Source: an uncultured Clostridia bacterium
GTDB taxonomy: Bacteria; Bacillota; Clostridia; Christensenellales; Aristaeellaceae
NCBI GenBank assembly: GCA_946615495.1
Contig: CAMOHY010000020.1
Coordinates: forward strand, 1-15,623
Length of the DNA stretch: 15,623 bases
Direction: 5' to 3'
Shown piece after piece: positions 7,371 to 15,502 of the stretch. Within the stretch, counting starts at the first letter, position 1. Each line of letters starts with the position of its first letter. Made by a program: the position numbers and the translations under genes. Under the pieces are notes generated by a model. It saw only the letters and a program-made list of their open reading frames with translations, made no database searches and had not been told where the DNA came from.

Positions 7371-8132
7371 ATGAAGTCCAGGCGCTTGACGGAAATGGAA
7401 AGCTATATCCTCTCCCATGGGTCCGCCACCATGGAAGAACTGCGGGACACTTTTGGCATATCCATGAACACGGTGCGGAGGGACCTGGCGGAGCTCATCC
7501 AGTCTGGCCGGATGCAAAAGGTGTACGGCGGCGTGAAAGCGGTGGACCAGGTGCCGGACCTGGTGCCTTATTCGGTGCGCAGCAGCCGCCCCAGCAGCGC
7601 CAAACGGGCTATTTGCCTGGCCGCGGGCCGCATGGTGCACGATGGCGATATCATTTTTATTGATTCCGGCACCACCACCGCCCATATCGTGGAAGCTATC
7701 CAGGATAAGCATATCACCGTCATCACCAACAACATCGAGGTGATGGTGCAGGCCCTGGAGCACGAAAATATCCGCCTGATCGTGGTCCCTGGCGAAATCC
7801 ACCGGAAAACCTATTCCATTACCGGCGAGGATTCCGCGGCGTTTTTGAACCATATGAACACCAACATCGCTTTCATGGCCGCCACCGGCGCCTCCATGAC
7901 GGGGGTAACAAATTCCAGTCCGCTGGAATATTCCATCAAAAAAAGCGCTGTGACCCATTCGGAAAAGGCGGTGCTGCTCATTACCGGCAGCAAATTCGGC
8001 GTTACCAGCCTGCTCACCTACGCCACCTTGAACCAGTTTCAGGCTGTTATTACGGATGAATCCATTCCTCAGGAGTACCGGGACAAGATTGAAGATATGC
8101 ACATCAATCTGCAAATTGTGAAGGCGGAATAA
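7371..8132 (+). CDS. DeoR-family transcriptional regulator of sugar metabolism
   Basis: This 253-residue protein has the standard DeoR/GlpR layout. An N-terminal winged helix-turn-helix (about residues 5-55, with MEELRDTFGISMNTVRRDL and the wing GRMQKVYGGV) is followed by a sugar-phosphate-sensing domain of the ribose-5-phosphate isomerase-like type, with the ligand motif DSGTTTAHIVEAI. Near the end it keeps SKFG but reads LLITGSKFG where many relatives have a L-A-D-S-S-K-F-G pattern, so the effector may differ. The ATG at 7371 is preferred, with GAGG 8 bases upstream; a GTG at 7362 would use the ribosome site itself. It sits between GH105 and the HAD gene with its own promoter. It probably represses parts of the surrounding sugar locus in the absence of a phosphorylated intermediate; this is family-based inference. 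Confidence 0.94.
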   Translation: MKSRRLTEMESYILSHGSATMEELRDTFGISMNTVRRDLAELIQSGRMQKVYGGVKAVDQVPDLVPYSVRSSRPSSAKRAICLAAGRMVHDGDIIFIDSGTTTAHIVEAIQDKHITVITNNIEVMVQALEHENIRLIVVPGEIHRKTYSITGEDSAAFLNHMNTNIAFMAATGASMTGVTNSSPLEYSIKKSAVTHSEKAVLLITGSKFGVTSLLTYATLNQFQAVITDESIPQEYRDKIEDMHINLQIVKAE

Positions 8133-8145
8133 ACGCCGATTCAAT

Positions 8146-8180
8146 AAAAAAGACGAAGCAGTAAAAGCTTCGTCTTTTTT
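8146..8180. terminator. Bidirectional terminator between regulator and HAD genes
   Basis: A perfect 14-bp inverted repeat pairs AAAAAAGACGAAGC (8146-8159) with GCTTCGTCTTTTTT (8167-8180) around a 7-base loop. The A and T tracts give a T run on both strands, so it can end the regulator transcript on the plus strand and the HAD transcript on the minus strand. Confidence 0.93.
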
Positions 8181-8200
8181 GCGTGCGGCAGAGCGGGGTT

Positions 8201-8740
8201 TTATTCTTTTAATTCCGCTTCCAGCCGTTCCGCCAGCGGAAACAGCTCTTCGGGCGTGTGAATGCGGTAGTCCGCGTGGTCGTCGGGGCTTTCCTCGGTA
8301 AAGGGGCGGCGCTTGGACCAGTCGATGAGCACGGAGATGAGGCCGAACCGGTTGGCACCCCGAACATCGCGGGAAACATTGTTGCCGATCATGAGGACGC
8401 GGCGTTTGTCCCCATCCTCCAGGCCCACGGCCCGCATGGCCGCCTCAAACATGCGGGGGCTGGGCTTATCCTCGCCCACGGCGTCGGAAATGATCCAGGC
8501 GGAAAAAATATGTTCCAGGCCGTTTTCTTCCATGGTGTTGTGGAAGGAAGGGGTCATTCCGTCCGCCACCATTACGATGGTGTAGCCCGCTTCGTGCAGG
8601 CGCAAATAGGTTTCCTTCGCGCCGGGAATGCAGGAGGCGTGAATCACCACATCGTTTTCATTGCGCACCTCAGTGCCTTCGTCGATCAGGGTATCGCCGA
8701 TATCGGTAAAAATGATGAGGCGCTTTTTTTTCTTTTCCAT
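8201..8740 (-). CDS. HAD-superfamily hydrolase-like protein with altered motifs
   Basis: This 179-residue cytoplasmic protein has the haloacid dehalogenase fold, usually a phosphatase. Motif I reads TDIGDTL (12-18): the nucleophile Asp13 is present, but the usual second aspartate at +2 is Gly15. Motif II (IVMVADG) has Ala59 where Ser/Thr is usual. Motif III keeps Lys92 in GEDKPSP. Motif IV reads GNNVSRD (119-125), with Asn for the first acidic residue. Active HADs with a Gly in motif I are known, for example YihX (DLGNV), so activity is not excluded. The ATG at 8738-8740 has GGGAG on the minus strand about 9 bases upstream. It is convergent with the regulator and divergent from the 8920 gene. 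A sugar-phosphate substrate would fit the context, but this is not shown by the sequence. Confidence 0.9.
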   Translation of the reverse strand: MEKKKKRLIIFTDIGDTLIDEGTEVRNENDVVIHASCIPGAKETYLRLHEAGYTIVMVADGMTPSFHNTMEENGLEHIFSAWIISDAVGEDKPSPRMFEAAMRAVGLEDGDKRRVLMIGNNVSRDVRGANRFGLISVLIDWSKRRPFTEESPDDHADYRIHTPEELFPLAERLEAELKE

Positions 8741-8775
8741 GGACGCGGGCTCCCTTCCTGATTTTTGATGAAAGA

Positions 8776-8804
8776 ATCATACCATATCCGGCGGAAATTT
8801 GCAA
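8776..8804 (-). promoter_or_regulatory. Promoter of the HAD-like gene
   Basis: On the minus strand TTGCAA (8799-8804) and TATGAT (8776-8781) are separated by 17 bases. Transcription would start near 8769, some 29 bases before the start codon. It lies back to back with the promoter of the 8920 gene. Confidence 0.6.
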
Positions 8805-8847
8805 TCATTCCGGCTTAGATACTGATAAAGTGATGATAAACTTTTGC

Positions 8848-8875
8848 TTTACTTTTCCTGAGATTCCGATATAAT
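8848..8875 (+). promoter_or_regulatory. Promoter of the two-gene unit with GH38
   Basis: A perfect TATAAT (8870-8875) is preceded by TTTACT (8848-8853) after 16 bases. The predicted start near 8882 gives a 38-base leader that contains GAACAAA (8890-8896), the core of the direct repeat seen around the regulator promoter. Confidence 0.6.
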
Positions 8876-8919
8876 AAAAGTATCAAACGGAACAAACAAA
8901 AAAAGGGAGGCTGTGCTCC

Positions 8920-9636
8920 ATGCAAACAGAGAAAGCCATCGCGCTCCGTTACGCGCCGCGTATTCATTTTGACGAAAGGGAAACCATCTATCCCCGCGCG
9001 GTGGGATATACCGTTTTTTATGAAACGAAAAAAAGCGCTTCTTTTCCCAAGCGGGAGGTTCAGGTGCCGTCCGACGGCGCTTTTGTGGTGGAATACGCCT
9101 ATTACTTTGATTACGACATTGAGCATATGTACGACCTGGAGCATATCTGGGTAACGGTGGACAAGGAAGGGAATGTTACCTACGCGGAGGCCAGCTTCCA
9201 TGGCAAGTATCTGGTGCTGCTGGTGCCGGGGCTGCATGGGGCGATGGATATGGAGGAGGGCCGCGTGCATGCCTTCTGCCAGCCCGGCAAGCATGCCTTC
9301 CTGCCGGCGGGCGATTTATTTCGCTTGGTTCCCCGGTGGGATGTGTGCTGCGGGAAGGAAGCGGGCGGCCCCGTGCTGATTGGCAATCCCTTCTGCGCGG
9401 AGTTTTCTCCTACGGGAAAGGATTTGTTTACTCCGGCCCCAAGCGACGACGCCCACAGCATCCGTTATTTGAAGGAAAAGCTGTCCTTTACGCCCTCCCT
9501 GCGCTTTGAGGAAAGGGAGCTTGACGAAAGCTTATACATGCCCTGGACGGAGCTGTTTCCGCTCATTCCGCAGTGGATTGGGGCGGAATGCCGGCGCTTG
9601 AACCAACTGTACGGGGAGGAATCGCATCGTGTATGA
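8920..9636 (+). CDS. Uncharacterised protein with Vps62/NLP-like motifs, coupled to GH38
   Basis: I do not recognise this 238-residue protein as any characterised family. It begins with YAPRIHF (11-17), then a strand-rich region with DLEHIWVTVD (72-81), SFHGKYL (92-98) and GKHAF (123-127). This spacing of an acidic-x-Glu-His motif, a Ser-x-His-Gly motif and a His-Ala motif resembles the beta-sandwich of Vps62-related and NPP1/NLP (necrosis-inducing) proteins, where such residues can bind a metal and polar head groups. The similarity is by eye and may be only of fold. There is no signal peptide or membrane segment, so it should be cytoplasmic. AGGGAGG (8904-8910) lies 9 bases before the ATG. 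Its 3' end overlaps the GH38 gene by 8 bases, so the two products are probably made together and may act on the same glycan. Confidence 0.78.
   Translation: MQTEKAIALRYAPRIHFDERETIYPRAVGYTVFYETKKSASFPKREVQVPSDGAFVVEYAYYFDYDIEHMYDLEHIWVTVDKEGNVTYAEASFHGKYLVLLVPGLHGAMDMEEGRVHAFCQPGKHAFLPAGDLFRLVPRWDVCCGKEAGGPVLIGNPFCAEFSPTGKDLFTPAPSDDAHSIRYLKEKLSFTPSLRFEERELDESLYMPWTELFPLIPQWIGAECRRLNQLYGEESHRV
9613..9631 (+). promoter_or_regulatory. Ribosome site and GTG start deciding the GH38 start
   Basis: GGGGAGGA (9613-9620) lies inside the end of the preceding gene and is 8 bases before GTG at 9629. That GTG opens the GH38 frame four bases before an out-of-frame ATG at 9633. The start codon overlaps the preceding gene's end, indicating coupled translation. 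Confidence 0.75.
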
Positions 9637-12600
9637 TTTAGGGCGGCAGATTGCCCAGCGCTTCCGCATGTGGAAGGAAGAATTGAAGCGCCATCTTTAT
9701 ACGCCGGTTGGCACGGTGAATTTTACGTTTTTTTCTTCGCCGGAAACGCTGACCTTTGCGGAAGCGGCCGCGCGCCCCGCTTGCCCGGCGCCTGCGGGCA
9801 CCCAGTGGGGCGGCATGTGGGAATACGGCTGGTTTTTCGGAGAGGTTACGCTGCCCGCCGCCTGCGAAGGGAAGCGGACGGTGCTCTTTTCCCGCGTGGG
9901 CGGGGAACAATTGGTGTACGCAAACGGCCAAGCCATCGGCTCCATCGATAAGGGGCACGCTTACGTTACCCTGAGCCGGGAAGCAAAGGCGGGGGAAAGC
10001 TTTCGCCTGCAGATTGAAAGCTACGCGGGCCACGGTCCCCGATTGGAAACACTGGGGCCCTGCCCGCCGGAGCGGCCCGCCATTGCGCCGGTTCTTGGTC
10101 CCCAATGCACGGTGGAGGAAAGCGTGATCGCTGTTTGGAATGAGGACGCCTACCAACTGATGCTGGACGTGGAAACGCTGGATCAATTGCAGCAGGTGCT
10201 GCCGGAAAACAGCCTGCGGGCGCTGAAGGTGGCAGAAGCGCTGGATCAGTTTACCCGTATCGCGGATTTTGAACTGCCCCATGGACAGCGGGAAGAAAGC
10301 TTCCGCCAGGCCAGGGAGGCGCTTCGGGACGCGCTTTCCTGCGTTAATGGCTCCACCGCGCCCACCATGTGGATGTTCGGCCAGTCCCATATTGACCTGG
10401 GCTGGCTGTGGCCGCTGGAGGAAACCTACCATAAATCCGTGCGCACCTATTCCACCCAGCTTGCGCTGATGGAGGAATACCCCGAATATCGTTTCCTTCT
10501 GTGTGAACCGGCCCTGCTGGATATGTTGATGGAGCGCGATCCCGAAGTGTGGAAGCGGGTAAAGGAAGCCTGCCTGGGGGGCCAGATTGAGCCGGAAGGC
10601 GCGTTCTATGTGGAATGCGACACCAATATGCCCTCCGGGGAAAGCCTGATTCGCCAACTGATGTATGGCAAGCAATGGTTCCGCCGCCAATTCGGCAGGG
10701 ACGCGCAGGTGGCCTGGCAGCCGGACACCTTTGGCTATTCCGCCGTGCTGCCCCAGATTTTCAAAAAGCTGGGCATCCGTTATTTTGCCACGGAAAAGCT
10801 GCTGCGGGCCGATCCGGAAACCCAGCGCTTTCCCTACCAGAATTTTATCTGGGAGGGCATGGATGGGTCCACCGTGGAAGCGCTGTCCTTCTTCAAGGCC
10901 AACGCGCCGGTGAATCCCCAATTGCTGTATAAGCGCTGGGAAACGGACCGCAGCCAGCGCCGGAATATCGATACCATGCTCTATTCCTTCGGCTATGGCG
11001 ACGGCGGCGGCGGCGCGGACCGGGATATGCTGGAAATGATACGCCGCCTGCACGATTTGGAGGGGGCGCCCCGCGCCAAATGGGGCACCCTGAAAGGCTT
11101 CTTTGAGGAAACCTCCCGCCAGGCGCAGAAAAACCGCTGGGTGGGCGAACTGTATCTGGCCTGGCACCGGGGCACCTATTCGGTGCAGCGGCGGCAAAAG
11201 GCCGCAATGCGCCGGGCGGAAAACGCGCTGCGGGAGGCGGAAGCGCTGCTTGCCCAGCTGCCGGCGACGGATTGGGAAGCATGGAAGAAGCCGCTTCATG
11301 AGAGCTGGAAAACGTTGATGATAAATCAGTTCCATGATATCGCGGGCGGTGTGGGCATTGCGCGGGTGCATAAGGAAGCAGAGGAAGCGCTGCGCGGTAT
11401 TTGGACGCAGTGGCAGCCAATTTGCGATGAATGGCGGCGGAAGGTTTACGGCATTAACAATAGAAACGGGTATGTTTTTGCCAATTCCCTGCCATGGGCA
11501 AGGAAAGGCTGGGCAGCGCTGCCTGATGGACGGGAAATATACGTTTCCGTTCCGCCCATGGGCGCCGTATCAATGAGCGAGGCGGAGGATACGCCCAAGG
11601 ACCGGGTGAGTGCTCAGGAAACGGCGGATGTGTACGTAATTCAAAACGGCTTTTTGCGGGCGGAGATCGACCGCCGGGGCAGAATCAGCAGCCTAATGGA
11701 CCGGCAAAGCGGCCTGGAGATGCTTTCCGATGGCCAGCTTATGAACGATTGGCGGCTGTATAAAAACGTTCAGACGGTGTACGACGCCTGGGAAATGGAC
11801 CGGGAATGGGAAAGCGGTTATATGCCGGACGCGGTTCAGGGAACGACAGAATTGACAAAACAAACCGAATTCTGCGCAGAAATCACCGTAAACTATTCCT
11901 TTGGCGAAAGCACGGCCCGGCAGGTGATCCGGCTGCGGGCCGGGGAGCCGCAGGTGGAATTTGAAACCGAAGTGGATTGGCAGGAGCGAAGAAAAATGCT
12001 CAAAGCGCATTTTGAAAGCAATATCCTGTGCGACGAGGCCATTCATGAAATTCAATTCGGCCATGTGAAGCGTCCCTGCCACCGGTCCCATCCCTTTGCG
12101 GCGGACCGGTATGAGGTGAGCAATCACCGCTTCAGCGCTCTTTGCGAAGGAAACCGGGGCTTCGCCCTGCTCAATAACGGGCTTTACGGCCTGTCCACCG
12201 GACGGGGAGAAATGGCCCTGACCCTGCTTCGCGCGCCTCTGGTTCCCGATGACACCTGTGACCGGGGGCGGCATCGCTTTACGTACGCCCTGCGCCTGAT
12301 TCAAGGTCCCTTCAGAACTTCCGGAACGGTTCGGGCCGGTTATGAGCTCAATGTTCCCCTATCCGTTCTGCCCGGAAGCTGTCAAAAGCACACAGGCTTT
12401 TATATGGATGGGGAAAGCAGCGCCATTCTGGAAACGGTAAAGCCGGCTCAGGACGGCGGCGGCGTGATCCTGCGCCTGTACGAGAGTATGGGGGAAACGG
12501 CGGAGGCCGCTTTATGCCTGCCCAGGGAAGGAGAAGTCTTCCTTTCCTCCATGGATGAGGGAGAAGAAGCGTTCCTGGCAAAGGGAAGAAAGGTGAAGCT

Positions 12601-12646
12601 GATGCTGCATCCCTTTGAGATACAAACCTTGCGGGTCCGGTTTTGA
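9629..12646 (+). CDS. GH38 alpha-mannosidase
   Basis: GH38 enzymes cleave alpha-linked mannose with retention of configuration, using a zinc ion. This 1005-residue protein has the complete family layout: an N-terminal beta-rich accessory domain (about 1-245), the catalytic alpha/beta barrel, a helical bundle and C-terminal beta-sandwich domains. Zinc ligands and catalytic residues are visible: His254 and Asp256 in HIDLGWLWP, the nucleophile Asp366 in WQPDTFGYS, and His569 in NQFHDIAGG. The glycine-rich SFGYGDGGGG segment is also present. No signal peptide is seen, so it should be cytoplasmic and act on imported oligosaccharides. It starts with GTG and overlaps the previous gene by 8 bases. 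No clear terminator follows before the next promoter at 12719. Linkage specificity cannot be read from sequence. Confidence 0.96.
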   Translation: MYDLGRQIAQRFRMWKEELKRHLYTPVGTVNFTFFSSPETLTFAEAAARPACPAPAGTQWGGMWEYGWFFGEVTLPAACEGKRTVLFSRVGGEQLVYANGQAIGSIDKGHAYVTLSREAKAGESFRLQIESYAGHGPRLETLGPCPPERPAIAPVLGPQCTVEESVIAVWNEDAYQLMLDVETLDQLQQVLPENSLRALKVAEALDQFTRIADFELPHGQREESFRQAREALRDALSCVNGSTAPTMWMFGQSHIDLGWLWPLEETYHKSVRTYSTQLALMEEYPEYRFLLCEPALLDMLMERDPEVWKRVKEACLGGQIEPEGAFYVECDTNMPSGESLIRQLMYGKQWFRRQFGRDAQVAWQPDTFGYSAVLPQIFKKLGIRYFATEKLLRADPETQRFPYQNFIWEGMDGSTVEALSFFKANAPVNPQLLYKRWETDRSQRRNIDTMLYSFGYGDGGGGADRDMLEMIRRLHDLEGAPRAKWGTLKGFFEETSRQAQKNRWVGELYLAWHRGTYSVQRRQKAAMRRAENALREAEALLAQLPATDWEAWKKPLHESWKTLMINQFHDIAGGVGIARVHKEAEEALRGIWTQWQPICDEWRRKVYGINNRNGYVFANSLPWARKGWAALPDGREIYVSVPPMGAVSMSEAEDTPKDRVSAQETADVYVIQNGFLRAEIDRRGRISSLMDRQSGLEMLSDGQLMNDWRLYKNVQTVYDAWEMDREWESGYMPDAVQGTTELTKQTEFCAEITVNYSFGESTARQVIRLRAGEPQVEFETEVDWQERRKMLKAHFESNILCDEAIHEIQFGHVKRPCHRSHPFAADRYEVSNHRFSALCEGNRGFALLNNGLYGLSTGRGEMALTLLRAPLVPDDTCDRGRHRFTYALRLIQGPFRTSGTVRAGYELNVPLSVLPGSCQKHTGFYMDGESSAILETVKPAQDGGGVILRLYESMGETAEAALCLPREGEVFLSSMDEGEEAFLAKGRKVKLMLHPFEIQTLRVRF

Positions 12647-12718
12647 CGTCGGGAGAGGAATTTTTCTTACTTGCTCTAAATATTACCAAAAAATATCCCC
12701 AATATCACAAATTCTATA

Positions 12719-12747
12719 TTGACAAGCCCCGCTTTTTTATGTAAAAT
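12719..12747 (+). promoter_or_regulatory. Promoter of the toroid-type gene and permease unit
   Basis: TTGACA (12719-12724) and TAAAAT (12742-12747) are separated by 17 bases, in an A/T-rich gap that stands out from the GC-rich genes around it. The predicted start near 12754 gives a leader of about 57 bases. This promoter probably drives the gene at 12811 and both permease genes. Confidence 0.75.
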
Positions 12748-12757
12748 AATAATATTG

Positions 12758-12781
12758 AATGGCAGATTTTTTGCCGTTTTT
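12758..12781 (+). promoter_or_regulatory. Small leader hairpin followed by a T run
   Basis: AATGGCA (12758-12764) can pair with TGCCGTT (12772-12778) with one T-G wobble and a 7-base loop, and the stem runs into TTTTT (12777-12781). It begins about 4 bases after the predicted transcription start. It could be a weak attenuator or a 5'-end stabilising hairpin; the stem is short, so chance is possible. Confidence 0.3.
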
Positions 12782-12810
12782 AACATGCGATGCAAATGAC
12801 GGAGGGAACA

Positions 12811-14472
12811 ATGACACATTTTGAAGAAATGCTGGCACAACACGACAAAGAGACCGCGCGCATTCTGTCCATTCAGGTGCGGAATGAGCAGGCCGAATCC
12901 TTCGGCGCTTTTGTGGAGGAAAACGGCTTCATCGACACCCGGCATTGCGGTTCTCTGCTGGCTCATCTTTGCGTGGCGTATCTTGTTCCTCAAAGCGGCT
13001 ATTTCCTCAGCGATACGGTAAAGAATGCCTTATCGGCTGCTTTTTCCTATTTGCTTGGCCATCAGCGCCCCGGCGGCTGCCTGGACCTGGTAAGCTGCAA
13101 TTTTGCCTCCGCCCCGGATACGGCCTTTACCATGAACGACGTTATCAACGCCTGGCTGCTGTTGGAAAAGCGGGAGGAGGCGGATACCGCCTGGCTGCGC
13201 CCCCTTATGCGGCAATTGCTGGAAAGCTGCTGCGAAGGGGTGATGAACGGCGGGTTCCATACCCCCAATCACCGCTGGGCCATTTCAGCTTGCCTGAAGC
13301 ACGCCGCCCGCATTTGCGGCCGGGAGGATTTTTCCCGCAAGGCGGATGTGTATTTGGGTGAAGGGCTGGACATTGACGAAAACGGCGAATTTGCCGAGCG
13401 GAGCACCGGCACCTACAACGCCGTGAATGATGACCAGATGCTCAGGCTGTTTTTGGCCACGGGGGACAGGACCTATCTGGAGGCGGCCCGGAGCAATCTG
13501 TATATGATGCTTTCCTACATCGATCCGGACGGTTCGGTGTTCACCTACAACTCCACCCGGCAGGATTACGGGCAAAAGGTATATCCTGATAATTACTACA
13601 GCCTGTATCTGCTGGCGGGCTACCTGGCCGGGGACGAGGAGCTGGCGGCGTACAGCGAATACTGCTATGCGTCCGCCGCGGCCCACGGGCGCGTTCCCCG
13701 CGGCCTGGAGTGGCTTGCCCTGTATCCGGACCTGGAGGCCTTTGGCAAAAGGCGCAAGCCCGATCTTTCCCGCATTGAGCAGGGAAAGCGGCTGTTTCAA
13801 AAATCCGGCATCGGCCGCATGCGCTGGAGCAACGCTTCCTGCACGGTCATGGCCGGCAAGCCGAATTTTCTTTACTTCCAAAATGGCGAAAACGTGGTTT
13901 ATTTGGTGCTTTACGGCAATGTGTGCGAAAAGCGCAATTTTGTTCCGCAGGCCATTGAGGAAACCGAACGGGGCTTCCGCGTATCCGCCCGGATGGACAG
14001 CTGGTATTACCTGCCCTTTGAGGGCGACGGCCCGGCCACCCAGGACTGGTGGGCCATGGATAACGCCAACACCCGTAAAAAGCTGATTTCGGATTCGCTT
14101 TCCATTACGGCGGATGTGGAGCGCTCTGGCGACGGCGTGGATGTGCGCATCGCCGCCCAGGGGCTCAGCGGCGTGCCCATCCGCCTGGAATGGGGCGTTT
14201 TGCCGGGCTGCAAGCTGCGCAATGAGAATTTTCTTATGGACGCCGTGCCGGGGGGCAGCATGACGGTGTGCGCGGGCCATGTGCAGGCCGTCAACGCCAA
14301 GGGGGATTGCATTTCCCTTTCGCCCGCCTTCGCCAAGCACAACGTTCTTTTCCGCATGGGCGGCGCGTATCCTTTAAGCAATCAGCATTTTACCCTATTC
14401 TTTACGGCCGCTTCGCCCTTTGAACAGTTGATTCACATCGGGACAAAACCGGTGTTTGATCGTATCTTGTAA
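12811..14472 (+). CDS. Uncharacterised toroid-type protein, possible polysaccharide lyase or hydrolase
   Basis: This 553-residue protein belongs to no family I can name. The N-terminal 290 or so residues are helical and contain TMNDVINAWLLL (107-118), FHTPNHRWAISACL (149-162) and EFAERSTGTYNAVNDDQM (193-210); the C-terminal part (about 330-553) is strand-rich. A helical toroid plus beta-sandwich with an Asn-His pair (153-154) and a later Tyr (202) resembles the Asn/His/Tyr active sites of several toroid-type polysaccharide lyases. No signal peptide is visible. I chose the ATG at 12811, preceded by GGAGGG (12801-12806); an in-frame ATG at 12790 would lack a ribosome site. The permease gene follows after 28 bases, so it is probably in the transporter operon and acts on the imported sugar. 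The enzyme class is inference. Confidence 0.8.
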   Translation: MTHFEEMLAQHDKETARILSIQVRNEQAESFGAFVEENGFIDTRHCGSLLAHLCVAYLVPQSGYFLSDTVKNALSAAFSYLLGHQRPGGCLDLVSCNFASAPDTAFTMNDVINAWLLLEKREEADTAWLRPLMRQLLESCCEGVMNGGFHTPNHRWAISACLKHAARICGREDFSRKADVYLGEGLDIDENGEFAERSTGTYNAVNDDQMLRLFLATGDRTYLEAARSNLYMMLSYIDPDGSVFTYNSTRQDYGQKVYPDNYYSLYLLAGYLAGDEELAAYSEYCYASAAAHGRVPRGLEWLALYPDLEAFGKRRKPDLSRIEQGKRLFQKSGIGRMRWSNASCTVMAGKPNFLYFQNGENVVYLVLYGNVCEKRNFVPQAIEETERGFRVSARMDSWYYLPFEGDGPATQDWWAMDNANTRKKLISDSLSITADVERSGDGVDVRIAAQGLSGVPIRLEWGVLPGCKLRNENFLMDAVPGGSMTVCAGHVQAVNAKGDCISLSPAFAKHNVLFRMGGAYPLSNQHFTLFFTAASPFEQLIHIGTKPVFDRIL

Positions 14473-14500
14473 CGCATGAATCAAGAACACAGGAAGGATG

Positions 14501-15484
14501 ATGGACAACATGAGCACCAAGGCATCCACCACCAATGGGACGCCGCACCTAAAAGGTAATTACTTCACGCGGCTCATGCAGCAATACTGGCGCTGCCGGT
14601 ATCTGGTGCTGCTGCTGATTCCCAGCGTCGTCGTGCTGATTATTTTCAAGTATATTCCCATGTACGGCGTGCAGATCGCCTTCAAGGACTTCAAGCTGAA
14701 GAACGGCATCATCGGCTCCGCCTGGGCGCAGCCCTTCTACGCCGTATTCCAGGATGTGTTCAATCAGCCGGTGTTCTGGAACGCTTTCTGGAATACGCTG
14801 ATTCTGGGCTTGATGAACCTGCTGGTTGGTTTCCCCATGCCCATCATTCTGGCCCTGCTGCTCAATGAGCTCAGGCACGAACGGTATAAGAAAGTGGTGC
14901 AGACGCTGTCCTACCTGCCCCACTTCATTTCGTGGGTCACGCTGTCCGGCTTGTTCATTCAGCTTCTGTCTCCCTCCACCGGTCCTATCGCGGCCATTAC
15001 GAGAGCCCTGGGCGGCGAACCGTATTACTACATGGGCCGGGTGGAAACCTTCCGCTGGGTGCTGGTTGTCACCAACATCTGGAAGGGCGTTGGCTGGGGC
15101 TCCATCATTTACCTGGCTGCCCTGGCGGGCGTTGACCAGGAAATGTACGAAGCGGCGCTGATTGACGGCGCCACCCGGTTCCAGCGCGTGTGGTACATTA
15201 CCCTTCCTTCCATTTTCCCCACCATCACCATCATGCTGATTCTGCAGTCCGGCTCCATCCTGAACGATAACTTCGACCAGGTGTACAACATGATGAACGA
15301 CGCCGTGTACCGCGTGGCCAACGTGTTGGGCGTGTACACGTACGATTTGGGCCTTAAGAACCTGAGCAACGCAGGTCTGGCCAAGTCCACCGCCGTGGGC
15401 CTTTTCAAAAACGTGATCGCCCTGATCCTGGTGCTGACCACCAACGCCATTTCCAAGAAGATCAGCGACAACGGTATTTGGTAA
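14501..15484 (+). CDS. ABC sugar transporter permease, LplB family
   Basis: This is a membrane permease of the CUT1-type carbohydrate ABC importers, in the LplB/YteP group that often imports complex oligosaccharides. It has about 327 residues, with roughly six hydrophobic segments, the first at YLVLLLIPSVVVLIIFKYIP. The family-typical MYGVQIAFKDFK follows it. The EAA loop that contacts the ATPase, EAALIDGATRFQRVWYITLP, starts at residue 217. The start is uncertain: ATGs at 14498, 14501 and 14510 are in frame. I favour 14501, because AGGA (14491-14494) lies 6 bases upstream. A partner permease gene follows after 18 bases. The solute-binding protein and ATPase are not in the window; such systems often share a distant MsmX-type ATPase. 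Confidence 0.95.
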   Translation: MDNMSTKASTTNGTPHLKGNYFTRLMQQYWRCRYLVLLLIPSVVVLIIFKYIPMYGVQIAFKDFKLKNGIIGSAWAQPFYAVFQDVFNQPVFWNAFWNTLILGLMNLLVGFPMPIILALLLNELRHERYKKVVQTLSYLPHFISWVTLSGLFIQLLSPSTGPIAAITRALGGEPYYYMGRVETFRWVLVVTNIWKGVGWGSIIYLAALAGVDQEMYEAALIDGATRFQRVWYITLPSIFPTITIMLILQSGSILNDNFDQVYNMMNDAVYRVANVLGVYTYDLGLKNLSNAGLAKSTAVGLFKNVIALILVLTTNAISKKISDNGIW

Positions 15485-15502
15485 GAAGGAGGTGCAGAAA
15501 AG

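Noticed and set aside
9638..11371. A 577-codon open frame on the minus strand inside the GH38 gene
   Set aside because: GH38 catalytic motifs prove the plus-strand frame; the antisense product has no recognisable domain and biased composition.
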